Assembly (NCBI RefSeq): GCF_033958435.1 | Contig: NC_134138.1 | Location: forward strand, 192,855,298-192,919,297 | Length of the DNA: 64,000 bases | Reading direction: 5' to 3' | DNA from: Carettochelys insculpta | Lineage: Eukaryota; Chordata; Testudines; Carettochelyidae | Part shown: in pieces, positions 22,650 to 33,768 of the stretch | How positions within the stretch are numbered: the stretch's first letter is position 1 | Layout: every line of letters starts with the position of its first letter | Notes under the pieces: model-generated | Database searches by the model: none | Seen by the model: the letters and a program-made list of their open reading frames with translations, nothing else | What the model was told of the DNA's origin: nothing | Program-made: the position numbers and the translations under genes

Positions 22650-24476
22650 TCAATTCAAATACAGTTTAGGCTAATGCCTAAATAGCATGATTACCTGATG
22701 GTTATTCAGTAGTGCATGTGAAATTAGACCATAGTCTCAAATCAGTGCCTGGCAGGTATTCCCGTCCCTAAGCTGCCATCATAATTGGCAGTAGTTGCTG
22801 ATGATTTCAAGAAACAGTACAAACACTGAATGGAGACAGAAACAGAACTATTTTCTCACCTCTAAACCTGGCCCACCCCACATTACAGTTGAAGAACTGC
22901 TACTGCCCATGCATATCAGTTCCATATTTAAACAAAACTGAAATGTCTAGGACTGTCAGCTCAGCATTTTACCATAGTAATAAAAGTTGCTTAAGTTACA
23001 ATTAAGTAAATCATAAAAAATAAGCTTCAAAATGTCTGTCCATCAAGCCCCAGCCAGAAGGATTATAAATTGCTCTTGATTGGTTTAAGCTCTTCCCTTT
23101 GATCTGAATACTGTAATTGCTGTAAATATTCGGTTATAAATCGCAGTAAGTATTTAAAGTCTAAACCTCCACTGCCAGAAGTTCAATCACTCAAATCTGT
23201 TTTTCTCTTCATTCCCTCTGAAGTATGTAGTGCAGGCAAGAAGACAAGATACTTGACTATAAGAAGTGTTGGTCTGACTCACTATGGCCATTCTTATGGT
23301 CTTACTGTAGTTTCATAACAGGGGAAAAGTTAATAACCTGCTGAAGAAAGACTTTGGGCTGTCTGTAAATTTCACAAACTCATTCCACAAACTCAGTATG
23401 ACATGTAAGTAAATCTATGATTCAGTCACTAATTGTATAACTTTCCAGGACCTCTGAGACTTTTGGGGCAAGGCTGGAGCTGCTGTCAGCCCTGGGGCTG
23501 CTGAAGCAGCAGCTGACTTGGCCAGCTCCAATGCTGCTGAAACAGTGGTCCCTCACAAGTTGAAGCAAGAGCTGAGCATGGGTAGGCACCACTCAGCACC
23601 TGCTGCAGGAGCACGTGTAAGCCCCAGCAGCACTGCTTGTCTCACCCAGGGTATATTTAATTAAAGTCAGTGAGCTTTTGTTCATTGGCCATGATGAATC
23701 CCTGACTTCTACTTAAAATAACTGGAAAAAAAAATCTTAGTCCTATACATATGCAGACAGCATCACATTTGAGTCAAATTCCTGTGAGAAATCCAACCAT
23801 TCAAATGTTCATAGACTGTCACTGAAGCACACACAGACCTGCATGTCCATGCATTCACAAAACACTCTCTCAGCTCACCTTAACTCTGCAATCTGAATCT
23901 TCATTTACAAAACAGAAGCTTTATCGCAAAAGTGTATTAAGTAAACAGTATTTTGTTGCTTATGTGTACAGTGTTCCCTTGAAGAAATGAATGTGGTTCA
24001 TCAGGTTCCTGAGAAATGCTATAAAACAAAACAAATCAAAGCCCTCAAAAATAAACACAAAAGGCTAAGAATGTACTGTATGTTCATCTTTATTTGTCTC
24101 CAAACATCAGGACAGACAAGAAAGTTAGTTTATAAAAATAAGAGCATTCCTTTGTTTTTAGAGGCTAGTCAAGAACAGCAGGCAGTGTTTCTTTCTAGAG
24201 TGCTCTAAATGAGGGGTAAATTCAAGTAGGAGGCAGAGTACTTTATCTCAATATAAAGTAGCTAAAATTTGGTTGAGAAGTGTCCATATGTTATGTTATT
24301 TTGGTGCAGCAACAAGTCAAAAATGGGATTTTAATTAAAAGAAAGTATTAAAATAGTCACCAGTGCTCAACTAGACTGTTCCGTATGCTATTGCACAGTG
24401 TTCTGTTGTACTGAAATAGCATGTTACTTTGCACTTTTTAGAGTATCCCTCATCTGAAGATCTTAATACTGTATAC
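22650..24476. other. Intergenic, mostly unrecognised
   Basis: At 23275-23315 CTGACTCACTATGGCCATTC resembles a very short CR1 3' remnant. Otherwise no gene or element is evident. Confidence 0.45.
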
Positions 24477-24479
24477 TAT

Positions 24480-25146
24480 GGCTGTGTCTAGACTAGCCCC
24501 CAACTTCGAAGGGGGCATGGCAATTGGGGTGTTGGGAGATTACTAATGAAGTGCTGTGGTGCTTGTGCAGCACTTCATTAGGCTAAATCTCCCCTGCAGC
24601 AGTTGCAAAACTTTGAAGTGCTGGCTTGCATGTACCACGGATACTTCGAAGTGCCTGCACTACTTGGAAGTCCCTTTACTCGTCAAAATCTTGGATGTTT
24701 CTACACAAGAAAAATAACTTCAAAGCTGCTGATTCTGAAGTACAACTTAGAAACAAGCAATTTCGAAGCAGAGCATTTACATACACTCTACTTCGAAGTA
24801 GGGCACAACTCCACTCCCAGGACTGGAGTAAGGACTTCAAACTAAGGGGAAAAAAGTGTGTGTAGACTCTCTGCTGGCTACTTCAATGTAGTGCTCAACT
24901 TCGAAGTTAGTTCCTAGTGTAGATGAACCCTTTGAGGAGTAAAGGGACGTCAAAGTGGCGCAGGCAATTCAAAGCACCCACAGCTACATGCAAGCCAGCT
25001 CTTCCAAGTTTCACACTTGATACTTGCCATGGGGAAGATTTAGCCTAAAAAAGGGCTGCACGTGCACCACAGCATTTCATTAGTAATCTCCCAACACCCC
25101 AATTACCATGCCCCCTTTGAAGTTGTGGGCTAGTCTAGACACAGCC
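24480..25146. mobile_element. Long-TIR foldback element with nested MITE
   Basis: It begins GGCTGTGTCTAGACTAGCCC and ends with its complement (GGGCTAGTCTAGACACAGCC). The inverted arms run about 210 bp each (24480-24690 and 24935-25146), sharing GGGGTGTTGGGAGATTACTA. Flanking TAT on both sides (24477-24479, 25147-25149) may be a 3-bp target duplication. The centre (24688-24930) is a second, TTCGAAGT-rich MITE. Non-coding. Confidence 0.75.
24688..24930 (-). mobile_element. TTCGAAGT-rich MITE nested in larger foldback
   Basis: It contains ATGTTTCTACACAAG, CTACTTCGAAGTAGGGCAC, GTGTGTAGACTCTCTGCTGG and ends CCTAGTGTAGATGAACCC. This is the same family as 3683-3935 in reverse orientation, sitting at the centre of the larger element at 24480-25146. 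Confidence 0.65.
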
Positions 25147-25149
25147 TAT

Positions 25150-25980
25150 GAATAATGAATCACAAAACCCCTGTGTGCTACAAAAAAATTATTCTAATTT
25201 TACATAGGATTACACACACTTGGAATTGACAACTGAAGTATTTTTAGTGCCAGGTCTCATGCTATAACCAATAGACAATACTCAAATTTTAGACTATTGT
25301 GTAATGTTTAAATGGTACATTTTTGTTTTCATATGTATTGTAAAAAGACAGTGTATAATGGTTTACTGAATTGTAATATGTGAATGACAGAGTCTTGAAT
25401 CATCTATTCGTTTATTGATTTGAATGGGAATTGGACTTATTGTATTTAAAATTTGTGCCTACTCAGGCCCATCTCTCCTCCCACCACCACATGTAATATA
25501 CATGCACACTACTATGTATAAAATAATCACAAGGGCCCTGATGCAGCCAAGTCCGTGTTTATGAGCAGTCTCACTGAAGTATGTTGTTTTACTGCATGGT
25601 TAAAGTTAGTTTGTACATACATGCTTGCCCATGACAGAATCTTATCAGGTGCTGGTGAACACGTGACTTCTGCTGAAGTCAGAATCAAGGTCTCACTCAC
25701 TGGTGCAGGTAGATCTATCAGGGTCTTCATAAAAGGAGTCAAATAATACATGCATGAAGTAAAACTGTAAGTCATGGTTAGGCTTGGGAAGAATTAGATT
25801 TTTATTGGTAAATATTGATTTCACCAAACACACACAAACCAATGGAAAAAAATGAAATGTACAGCTAGGGAATACAAAAAAAAAGCTGCTTGAGAATTTA
25901 AGATTTTGATTCAAGGCTGATCCTTTTGTATATTTTGACGTGACATTGATAATTTGTGGTGGTTTTTGATGACTATAATA
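25150..25980. other. Intergenic AT-rich sequence
   Basis: No recognised element or coding exon. Confidence 0.5.
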
Positions 25981-26131
25981 CTTTAAACTTTTTCAACCTC
26001 AACATCTATTTAGATAATGACATCTATTTAGATATCAATTTAGATACTGACAGAGAGAGTATACTTATAAGGCTTGCAAATGATAAAAGGCTGAAGAGGG
26101 GTTGTACAGCTTTGGTGGATAGGAGGATGGT

Positions 26132-26498
26132 TAGCCACCGAAATAGATTCCACAACATCCTTTGGCAATTTAATTCATTGGCTACGCCTACACTAGTCCA
26201 AATCTTCAAAATGGCCATGCCACTCTGCTGATAGGAATAAGGGGATTTCGAAGTTGGTGGGGTCCTTTCAAAAAGGAGCCCCGTCTAGATGACCCATGCA
26301 GCAGCGAAAAGCATCAATTTCAAAGAGCCGTGGGCGGCAGCTTGCTAATGAGGCGCTGAATATGCATTTCAGCACCTCATTAGTAATCTTCAAAATGGCC
26401 ATTTGCATGGCCATTTTGAAGATTTGGGCTAGTGTAGATGTAGCCAATGAGTTAAATTGCCAAAGGATGTTTGTAGAATCTATTTCAGTGGCTAACTA
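26132..26498. mobile_element. Foldback MITE with inverted CR1 flanks
   Basis: The core, about 26183-26447, has termini GGCTACGCCTACACTAGTCC and its inverse ending CTAGTGTAGATGTAGCC, with AAATCTTCAAAATGGCCATG in both arms. Beyond the core the flanks are also inverted to each other: GTTAGCCACCGAAATAGATT ... TCATT on the left mirrors AATGAGTTAAATTGCC ... TCAGTGGCTAAC on the right, about 50 bp. The right flank continues into the host CR1. The left flank is therefore a reverse copy of downstream CR1 sequence. Confidence 0.72.
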
Positions 26499-26551
26499 TT
26501 GGAGGTATTTAAGAGCAGGTGATACAAACACCTGTCAGGGATACTCTAGAT

Positions 26552-26892
26552 CAGGGTAAGAAAAGTAGGGGGGGGGGGCTGGCCCCCTCAGGGGGCATGA
26601 AATTTCAAAAGAAGGGCGCAATACGATTGGCTGCTGGGTCTCAGCCTCATCCATCTCATTAAAATGTTGAAATAGGTTACTGTTTTTTATGTACATGTAT
26701 TCACATTTATGTACCAATTAATAGTATTTACATTATACATACCTGTTTTCTTACACATGCTGAAAGGGGTTTTTTCTTATGAACATAATGGAAATTTCTA
26801 TTGATATGGATTATATTATACAGGTTGGGGGGAGCCCTGCTAATTGCAGGAATGAAAAGTGGGGCCCAACTTAAAAAGTTTGCTCACCCCTA
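26552..26892 (+). mobile_element. hAT-type element inside CR1
   Basis: It starts CAGGGTAAGAAAAGTAG and ends AGTTTGCTCACCCCTA. The 8-bp flanks are CTCTAGAT (26544-26551) and GTCTAGGT (26893-26900), 6 of 8 matching and centred on the TCTAGA-like target hAT elements favour. CR1 text continues directly across the insertion. A G-run lies near 26568-26578. Confidence 0.72.
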
Positions 26893-26989
26893 GTCTAGGT
26901 GGTTCTTGATCCTGCCATGAGTGCAGGGGACCAGACGTGATGACTTCTCAAGGTTCTTTCCAATTTTATGACTGTCTCTACTGTCGCTA

Positions 26990-28001
26990 AATAGTTATCT
27001 GATGCATTGCTTGGGTTGCCTGACCTCCCCTCAGTAGTTTCCCATAACTATTTGAAAATTTAAATAGCTAACGATTGGTGGAGAGGAGAGGAAATACTTA
27101 ATTTCTGTAATTTTGTGCAACTGTGAAAATGTAATAAAAATGCTTACAAATAATATAGATAGCTCAAGCTTATTAAAAATGAAAAAAAAATCTGAATTCT
27201 CCCAGGCCTCCTCATGGTGCTTGGATATAATAGTTCAGATCTCACACAGGAATATTTGTTGAAAACAAAATTAAACAGTAGACACTGTCAGTGCATAAAG
27301 AAGATTGAAATGGGAGACATTTCATTTTCCAAATAGTAAATATTTTGTCAAATGATCAGTATTGATTAATTTGGATTAAAAACTATGCTTAACCCCAGGG
27401 GAGGGGAAAGAGATATCAGGATAGTGTTATGGTATGTAGTACCTGCCACTGAAACATATGTAGTCAGTGAACAGATAAAAGGACTAAAGTATCAAACAGT
27501 TTTGAGAAGGCAGATCCTAGGTCTGGCAAATATTTTTTGTATTGTCTGTCTGTTTCAGATCCCCGAGGCATCTCATTTCAGCAATGCTTATGTTGATCAA
27601 GTATTTTTAACTGACTGCACAAATGGAGAGCTGCAAATGTAACACTGGGTTGCCTTGTTGGGGAGAGACCAAAAGCTTCTTCATTCTTCCTTTATCCTTG
27701 TGCACTGAGTAGCTTCCTCTTCCGGTTCATAGAAGTGGCACAGGGAAGCACTGAGAGTGAGGAACAGAGAGATCAGATCAGCAGCTGGATGACAGGTTAA
27801 CTAGTAGTAATAAAACCTAGCAGTGGAGAGCTGGAGAAGGCAGGGAGACAACTACTCAGGCACTACTGCTTCCTGCCCCAGAGAGATTGACCCCTGGCAA
27901 ACTCACTAGGAGCAGCTGGATCTAATGGTGCAAGAGGGAACCAACCAGCAGCTTTAATCTGAATTTATTTCTAACTTTGCTTTTCTTCTTCCTCATCACA
28001 G
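26990..28001 (+). other. Region upstream of the candidate UBP1 alternative exon
   Basis: No known repeat is recognised from about 27000 to 28001, unlike most of the intergenic interval. It includes an ETS-like TTCCTCTTCCGGTTC near 27714, GAGAG-rich sequence (27750-27870), and directly before 28002 a branch-point-like TTCTAAC plus the pyrimidine run CTTTTCTTCTTCCTCATCACAG. A short upstream ORF (ATGGTGCAAGAG to TAA, 27925-27957) lies in the frame of the downstream exon but ends before it. It could be a 5' UTR or promoter of an alternative transcript. Confidence 0.35.
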
Positions 28002-28115
28002 CAGTGACCATCTCTTATTAGAGCACAGTGCATTGTCTCATCCTAAAACGCTCTTCTGGCACAACCATCCTGATCATTATCATCATCACCACCAGTATCA
28101 CAGCAGCTGTCTGCG
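28002..28115 (+). CDS. UBP1: Candidate alternative 5' exon of UBP1 (TFCP2L1-like N-terminus)
   Basis: What is seen: an acceptor-like CATCACAG ending at 28001, an open frame from 28003 to 28113, and a CG|GTAAGG donor at 28116. The frame encodes LFWHNHPDHY from 28051, then a His-rich stretch, then SSCLR. The last two bases CG plus the first T of UBP1 exon 2 (46394) make CGT, so the product would read ...[14 protein letters not shown]. What is known: TFCP2L1, the paralogue, starts MLFWH...P.HY...[13 protein letters not shown] at the same junction. What is inferred: this is a homologous alternative first (or second) exon of UBP1, replacing the 37-residue canonical N-terminus. The expected start codon position (28048-28050) is ACG; no in-frame ATG exists between the upstream TAA (27955-27957) and 28115. 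Translation would need a near-cognate start or an ATG from an upstream exon. Confidence 0.6.
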
Positions 28116-31100
28116 GTAAGGAAACAATGGATAGGGGTTCTTTGCTTTAAAAATTTTTTTTCACATATATAGAAAAAAGTGAAATACATACTAAAAGAAT
28201 ATGAGATTTACAAAAGAACCCTCCAAATACAGTAATGAATATAAAAAGCCTGTTGCCTTTAACCCACTTACCGGAAAAATATTTAATAGACTCACTATAG
28301 TGGAGCCTTGCATAACTAAAACGTCGTCATTACTGCAACCTGTACCACAATACATATGCTAGTAACTAAATACACATATATAAAACATAATTGTAAAATT
28401 AAATTTGCAACTGAAGCATACAATGTGGGTTAAGTCCATAACCAGTTTATATTACATGTGTGTATTTTTAGTGTATATGGAATAAACCTATAAATTCCTA
28501 AGGACACAAATCTATCCCACTGTGGATGGGCATATTTACTGACATTCACTTAATCTGTAGCAAAAGTGTGGGTTGGCAGTTTATCATATGTTAAGTTCAG
28601 CACATGCCAATGACAACTGGTACATAGTGAAATTTGAATGTAATATATATCCAGTTTCATCAGACTTCTTCCCTGCACTATGAATTTGCTTTACCTTTTC
28701 TGACATCAAATATTTTCTGGTAATCAAGCTGTTAAGACACAAAATTAGTATTTCTAATTAAAGGAGAAAAAAGCTTTTGGAAGGACCCAAGTAAGTACAT
28801 AGTTTCAGGATAGTCTTACCCAGGGCTCTTTTTGTGCTGATACTTGTTAGTACCAGCACCTCAGCAGCCCTAGCCATGTGATTGGCTGGGGAGGCAGCTG
28901 AGTACTGGCTCCTCTTCTTTTTTTTTCTTTTTTAAACAAAAATGGCAGTGGTCTTGCCTATTGTATTTTACATATAATTTGGTTTACTTTTTTTTTTGGA
29001 CTGAACTTTACTTTTAATTTTGAATATACTGTTTGTATATAACAACAACCTTCAGTAATCTATCCTAAAGTATGTTTCTGAAAAATTCTCAGACTATGTA
29101 AAATGCTGTTTTGCATCACAACATATTTCCATCTATCCTTTTTGGACTATTAAATAGGAGGTTTCTATTTGAAATGTGTTTATAAATTTACATTATTGGA
29201 AACGTAAAGAAGAAATCCGTATTTGGATCCTGATAACTCAAAACAGTGGAACTCAGATGGTCTGTTGCAAAATCATAATTATTCAGTGGGATTTTATATC
29301 CTCAAATTCATTCCAGTACAACGTTTAGGAGACTAGGAATTTGACTAATAGGAATTTGGTTAGTCTCCTGTACTATATTAATAAACATGCAATGAGGCCC
29401 TGTACAGAAGCACTACTTGTATGTTTTAAGGAAATTATATTCATAAATCTGTTCAAAACCAGCACCTATGCTACAGTTTTAAATGCTCACAAAGTAGTGG
29501 AAAAAGTCAGGACAGCCTGCTCAGTTTTAGGTCACAATCCTGCAAGCTGCTCTGGACAGCAGACACTTACTGAACTGTGGGGCCCTAGTTCTGGAACTGG
29601 CAGTCAAAAGGGTTCTGTGAGAAAACAATGGTGCCACCCACACAGACTCAGCTGAAAGATCAGGCTGCTCCCTTGTGAGACTATATCATGAAAGTGTGTA
29701 ATTACATGATCCACATTATTTCTCAGTTAGTTCATAATTTTTTTTAACATTGGGCATTCATGAGTAGCAGCCTGTTACATTGCGAAACTGTGTTCTTGCA
29801 TATTTATGCTGTCATCAGTATATCTTGAATTATTGGTAATTTTATGTAAATTGTATTCTCTCTTATGCAAATAATGGGGCCTCCAATCCTGAAACTATTA
29901 AAACCAGTGGCATAGGATGAGACTTTTAGATAACCTGATACTTGCTACATTTTCATTTCATTCCATTCTTAGCCGTCTTTTAGCTTAGGTCACAAACCTG
30001 CAATGTGATTTAGTTCAGAGCCCTCCAGTATCCCTGATTTAGTGGGACTCCGTATTGGTGTATGAGTTAGATGGTCAAACTGATGTCTTAGTAGGAAAAT
30101 GCATACAAAATTCACTGCACATGCAGATTATATATTTCCAAAGTCTTGTAATTTGGTTAAATCAAATCCAGTTTTCATTGGAACACTGTCACATCTACAT
30201 TTTTGCAATCTACATACTCAGCTTAGTCCACAGGTGTCTGAGCCTTTTGGGCCACACGCCCACTTTGCACACGAGGTTAAACTCAAGTTTGCCTGAACCT
30301 TCTTCAAGTGTGGTTCAGAATGGTTAACTGCCCTGCCCCTGGACAGATTGGCTCATCTTCCTCTACCACTCCTTAATTCCTGAGTATTGTAATCTAAATG
30401 GTTTTGTGAGTCCTGGTGTTTAATGTGAGAGAAGAGCAGAAGAAAAGGCAGGTTAAAGAGATGAAAGGGGTTGCCCTGCTGTCCTGAACAGTACTGCACT
30501 GGATCTTTTCAGGAGGACAAGGCAACATGCCACATTGATTGGTAATACACATATAGCAATCAACACTTATAATATGCACATGATATATTACATTCACACA
30601 TACACCCTCCTGTCTTGTTGCTCCCCCTAATTGCACTGGCCAGGTGAATTAGATGGGGCAGAGGTGGAATCAGGCTTCTCCCAATCGGGATTGGTGCTGC
30701 TGACAAGACAAACCCAAGGTCCCTGTGCAAGATGCTTTCCATTTATAGTGTCCTCTCATGCATATGCAGAATCTAGAAGCACAATCTTATGAATATGGAT
30801 TTAGCACCTTTTTCTGGGTGGTGCTTCCAAAGGCAGGCACTTGCTGGTGCCAAGGCATCCCTATGTCCAATCTACTTTCAATGGGCCCATTTCACAGGTT
30901 CTCTTGTTCTTCTCACTGGTCATGGATCTACCTTCTCCAACACTTGCAAGTACCTGGAGTTGCCTGTCTTCCATGACTTTCCTTTCACACCACGTTCACT
31001 CAACAGGGCAATCAAGTAAGCAATCCAAAAATAAAGGGTACAGAGAAAGTTTTCTTTACCTTACCTACTTCTAGGAACTGTTCTACAAAATAACTAAATT

Positions 31101-32387
31101 TCTATATAACAGGGCTTAAAACAATAATACATAAAATGACTTCATACAATATTTAAAAACTCTAATGAGAAAATAGTTAGATGTATCTTCAGCTGTGGAA
31201 TAATAGTTGGTACTTACAGTGCGCTTGGGCAGAAACTGAAAAAGTAAATAGTCATTTAAGTAAAGCCCACTAAGCTTTGCAGAAAAAAGAGGTGGCTGTC
31301 CAGGAGATAAATCAGCTCTGTGTTGCTTAATAGGAGTAATTAGTTCCTTTCCAAAATGCAGGGGTGTTGAAGAAAAAGTTTGTTTTAGTATCACAGAACT
31401 GGAGGCAGGTGAGGCAATTCACTCTTGGCTGGAGCAAACAGCTGCCAGATTTAGATTGTTAATCAGAGTGTGGTCGTTGTTGGATCAAATCAGGGAGTTA
31501 GAAGGTATTTGTGATGTCTGTGACATTATGCAAATTGATGCACAGTGCCAGAATATAAGGGGACTTCAGAAATGCCCGCTTGCTGCAAACTGTTTGAAAA
31601 ACAGCAAATAAAGTGATGATACAGACTGTCAGCAAGATAGGGGATGAGGCAGAGAAGAGCAGAGCCACCTATTGGTGTAATCAATAGAGAGCAAGCAATT
31701 TGCAGGGACAATTATAAGAAGTAGGGTGAGAAAGTTGGCTGGCACTGACACAGTAGAGTCACGGTACCCCAGAAAGTGAGATTCAAGAGCAGCCTGGAGA
31801 GCCAGTAGAGGACAGTAACACAGGAAGGGTAACAGTGAGCAGCCAGAGAACTCTGAAAGCATTCCTTAAAGATGCCCCTATCTCAGAAATCTGCAGAGCA
31901 GTTATTTGAGCTTCTGCCCACACTGTTTCAAAACATTACACAATTACTGGAGAGTTGGCCCCTGATATCATCCTTGGCTCCACAGCCAAGTTTCTTCTAT
32001 GCAGCACAGCCACCTATTAAACCCGGCCCAGGGTCTGAGGGCCATGAGGGCAAGAGGTCCCTCTCCCAAGCCCCCATACCTGCTACAGTGGGGAGAGGTG
32101 CCTCTGCCCACCAGTCCTAAAGTTTAACTGCCTTAGGGAATGGCACCTCTGCCCGCCAACCCCAGTAAGGAACAGCCCTGGATTTCCTGCAGCCCCCACC
32201 CAGCTACTCCAAGCATGACAGGGCTGTGGAGTGGCATCCCTCCCCAGCCAGGCCGCCCCACTGGAGCTTCAGTGGCCATGGAGCAGTGCATCTCACCTGG
32301 CCCAAAGCTGCTGGGGTGAGAGGGAAACGCAGATAGTCCTCTCTCTCCCTGTGGCTGTCTGCATCCCTGCATTATGCATTAGTCTGT
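28116..32387. other. Intergenic or alternative-transcript intron
   Basis: It holds small possible DNA-element remnants: 28826 (CCAGGGCTCTTTTTGTGCTG) and 30228 (CCACAGGTGTCTGAGCCTTT, hAT-like terminus). No coding exons were recognised. ORFs up to about 100 aa here look random. Confidence 0.4.
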
Positions 32388-32570
32388 ACCTTCACACAAA
32401 ATAAGTAGTCCTGTGGCACCTTAAAGATTTTATTTATTAAGCAATGATCTTTTGTGGGTAAGACCCACTTCATCGGATTCATCCTACCCGATAAGCTCAT
32501 TATCTAATGAATAAAATAATCTGTAAGGTGCTATAGAACTGCTTGTTTTTATTGTATAGCAAGCCATTAC
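32388..32570. mobile_element. PLE terminal repeat, degenerate inverted dimer
   Basis: The left arm (antisense) includes AGTAGTCCTGTGGCACCTTA and TTTGTGGGTAAGACCCACTT; the right arm (sense) includes GATAAGCTCATTATCTAATG and AATCTGTAAGGTGCTATAGA. The arms meet near 32480-32492. Target duplication not identified. Confidence 0.65.
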
Positions 32571-32875
32571 TAGGGTGACCATCCATCCCATAGTTGGTAG
32601 GACAGTCCTGTCTTTGGGATGCCAAAATGGTGTCCCTACTGATTTTTTAAAAGGGACTAGTTGTCCCATATTTGGGCCTCCCCCCACTGAGCTTTAGGGA
32701 AGCTGCGGGAGCACTGGTGGCTGCTGAGTCTCTGCCACTTCGCTGGGGCTCTCAGGGAGTGAGAGGGGCTGATGTTTCCTTCCCTGCTCCTTGGGGATTG
32801 GTGAAATTGGGAGGAGCTGCCTGCCCCATCCATATCTCCTGTCTCCTATTGGGACAGGGAAATATGGTCACCCTA
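32571..32875. mobile_element. TIR DNA element (TAGGGTGACCAT family)
   Basis: It begins TAGGGTGACCATCCATCCCA and ends AATATGGTCACCCTA, an inverted pair. The GGGACAG...GTCCC-type interior matches a common amniote non-autonomous DNA element. No coding capacity. Confidence 0.7.
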
Positions 32876-33407
32876 ACAATCACCACCCCCATCCCTCGAT
32901 AAAAATTTTATTTCCTGTTTCTAGGTTTCTGCATTTGATCTGAGTAAGGCCTGACTTTAGCATCCTGTTATATTCTAATGTAATTCTTACCACCTTTGCA
33001 CATTTCTCCACCCTTTACACATTTCAGAGGTCATTTCTTAAGACTCACAAGGCTCTCCACCATCCTGCTGTCAGTTCAGCCTTTTTTTTAACAGCTTCCC
33101 TGTTCCTAGGGTTCAGGGCTGCCCTTTCTTGTTTTCTTTTACAATAATATTTTGTTTGGTAAACCTACGGGCAGGGGCCTGCTCTACCTTTAAGAGAGGA
33201 TTTGTTTCCTAACCTTGGTGAACCATTTTGTTAATTACTGTTTACACATTATGGTGCCTGTTGCCTCTGGGGTTGTTCAGGTGTCCCTGTTTCTGCCATG
33301 TCTTTAAAGTACTACAGGCCTGTGGGCCTGTTGGGTAGGGACACTCCTGCTCTTTTGGGCCTTTGTATTACCAGGAAGATCAAAGGCCGGTACGGGGAGG
33401 GGAGGGG

Positions 33408-33429
33408 TCTGTCTGTCTGTCTGTCTGTC
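33408..33429 (+). repeat. (TCTG)n microsatellite
   Basis: About 5.5 uninterrupted TCTG units at the upstream edge of the CpG island. Confidence 0.9.
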
Positions 33430-33492
33430 ACAGCCTCCCCTTGCTCCCCTCTCCCCCCCCGCCCGCAGGCTTTCTTTCAGTAGCTGTTTGAT

Positions 33493-33498
33493 CACGTG
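33493..33498. promoter_or_regulatory. E-box CACGTG
   Basis: CACGTG in context GATCACGTGGCG, a USF/MYC/TFE-type palindromic site about 1.2 kb upstream of the UBP1 start codon. Function inferred. Confidence 0.4.
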
Positions 33499-33768
33499 GC
33501 GACAGGGGCGCGCAGGGCTGGGGGAACGGGCAGCACCTACCCACCCACCATCCCCTCAAGGCGCAGGGCTGTCTGGGGGCGGGAGCGCCTGGCATTGCCT
33601 CAGTGGTGGCCTCAACCCCTATTGCCCCGAGGAGCTAGGCCCCGCCCCAGCCAGGAAATGACACGCCTCAGGCTGCCAAGCTTCCTTTCCCTGTCACTCT
33701 GCTGCACCCTAGTTCGCTTTCCTACCTCTCGGGTCGGGCGTGCAGTGCCCTCCCCGTGCCCGTCGTGG

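Larger units (their letters stand above)
25990..26985 (+). mobile_element. CR1 LINE 3' portion, interrupted twice
   Basis: Sense CR1 text runs through TACTTATAAGGCTTGCAAAT and TTGGTGGATAGGAGGATG. It resumes at 26500 with GGAGGTATTTAAGAGCAGGT and CACCTGTCAGGGATACTCTA, and again at 26893 with GTCTAGGTGGTTCTTGATCC and ATGACTTCTCAAGGTTCTTT to about 26985. The interruptions are a foldback element (about 26132-26498) and an hAT element (26552-26892). A 15-mer ACATCTATTTAGATA is tandemly duplicated at 26002 and 26020. Confidence 0.78.
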
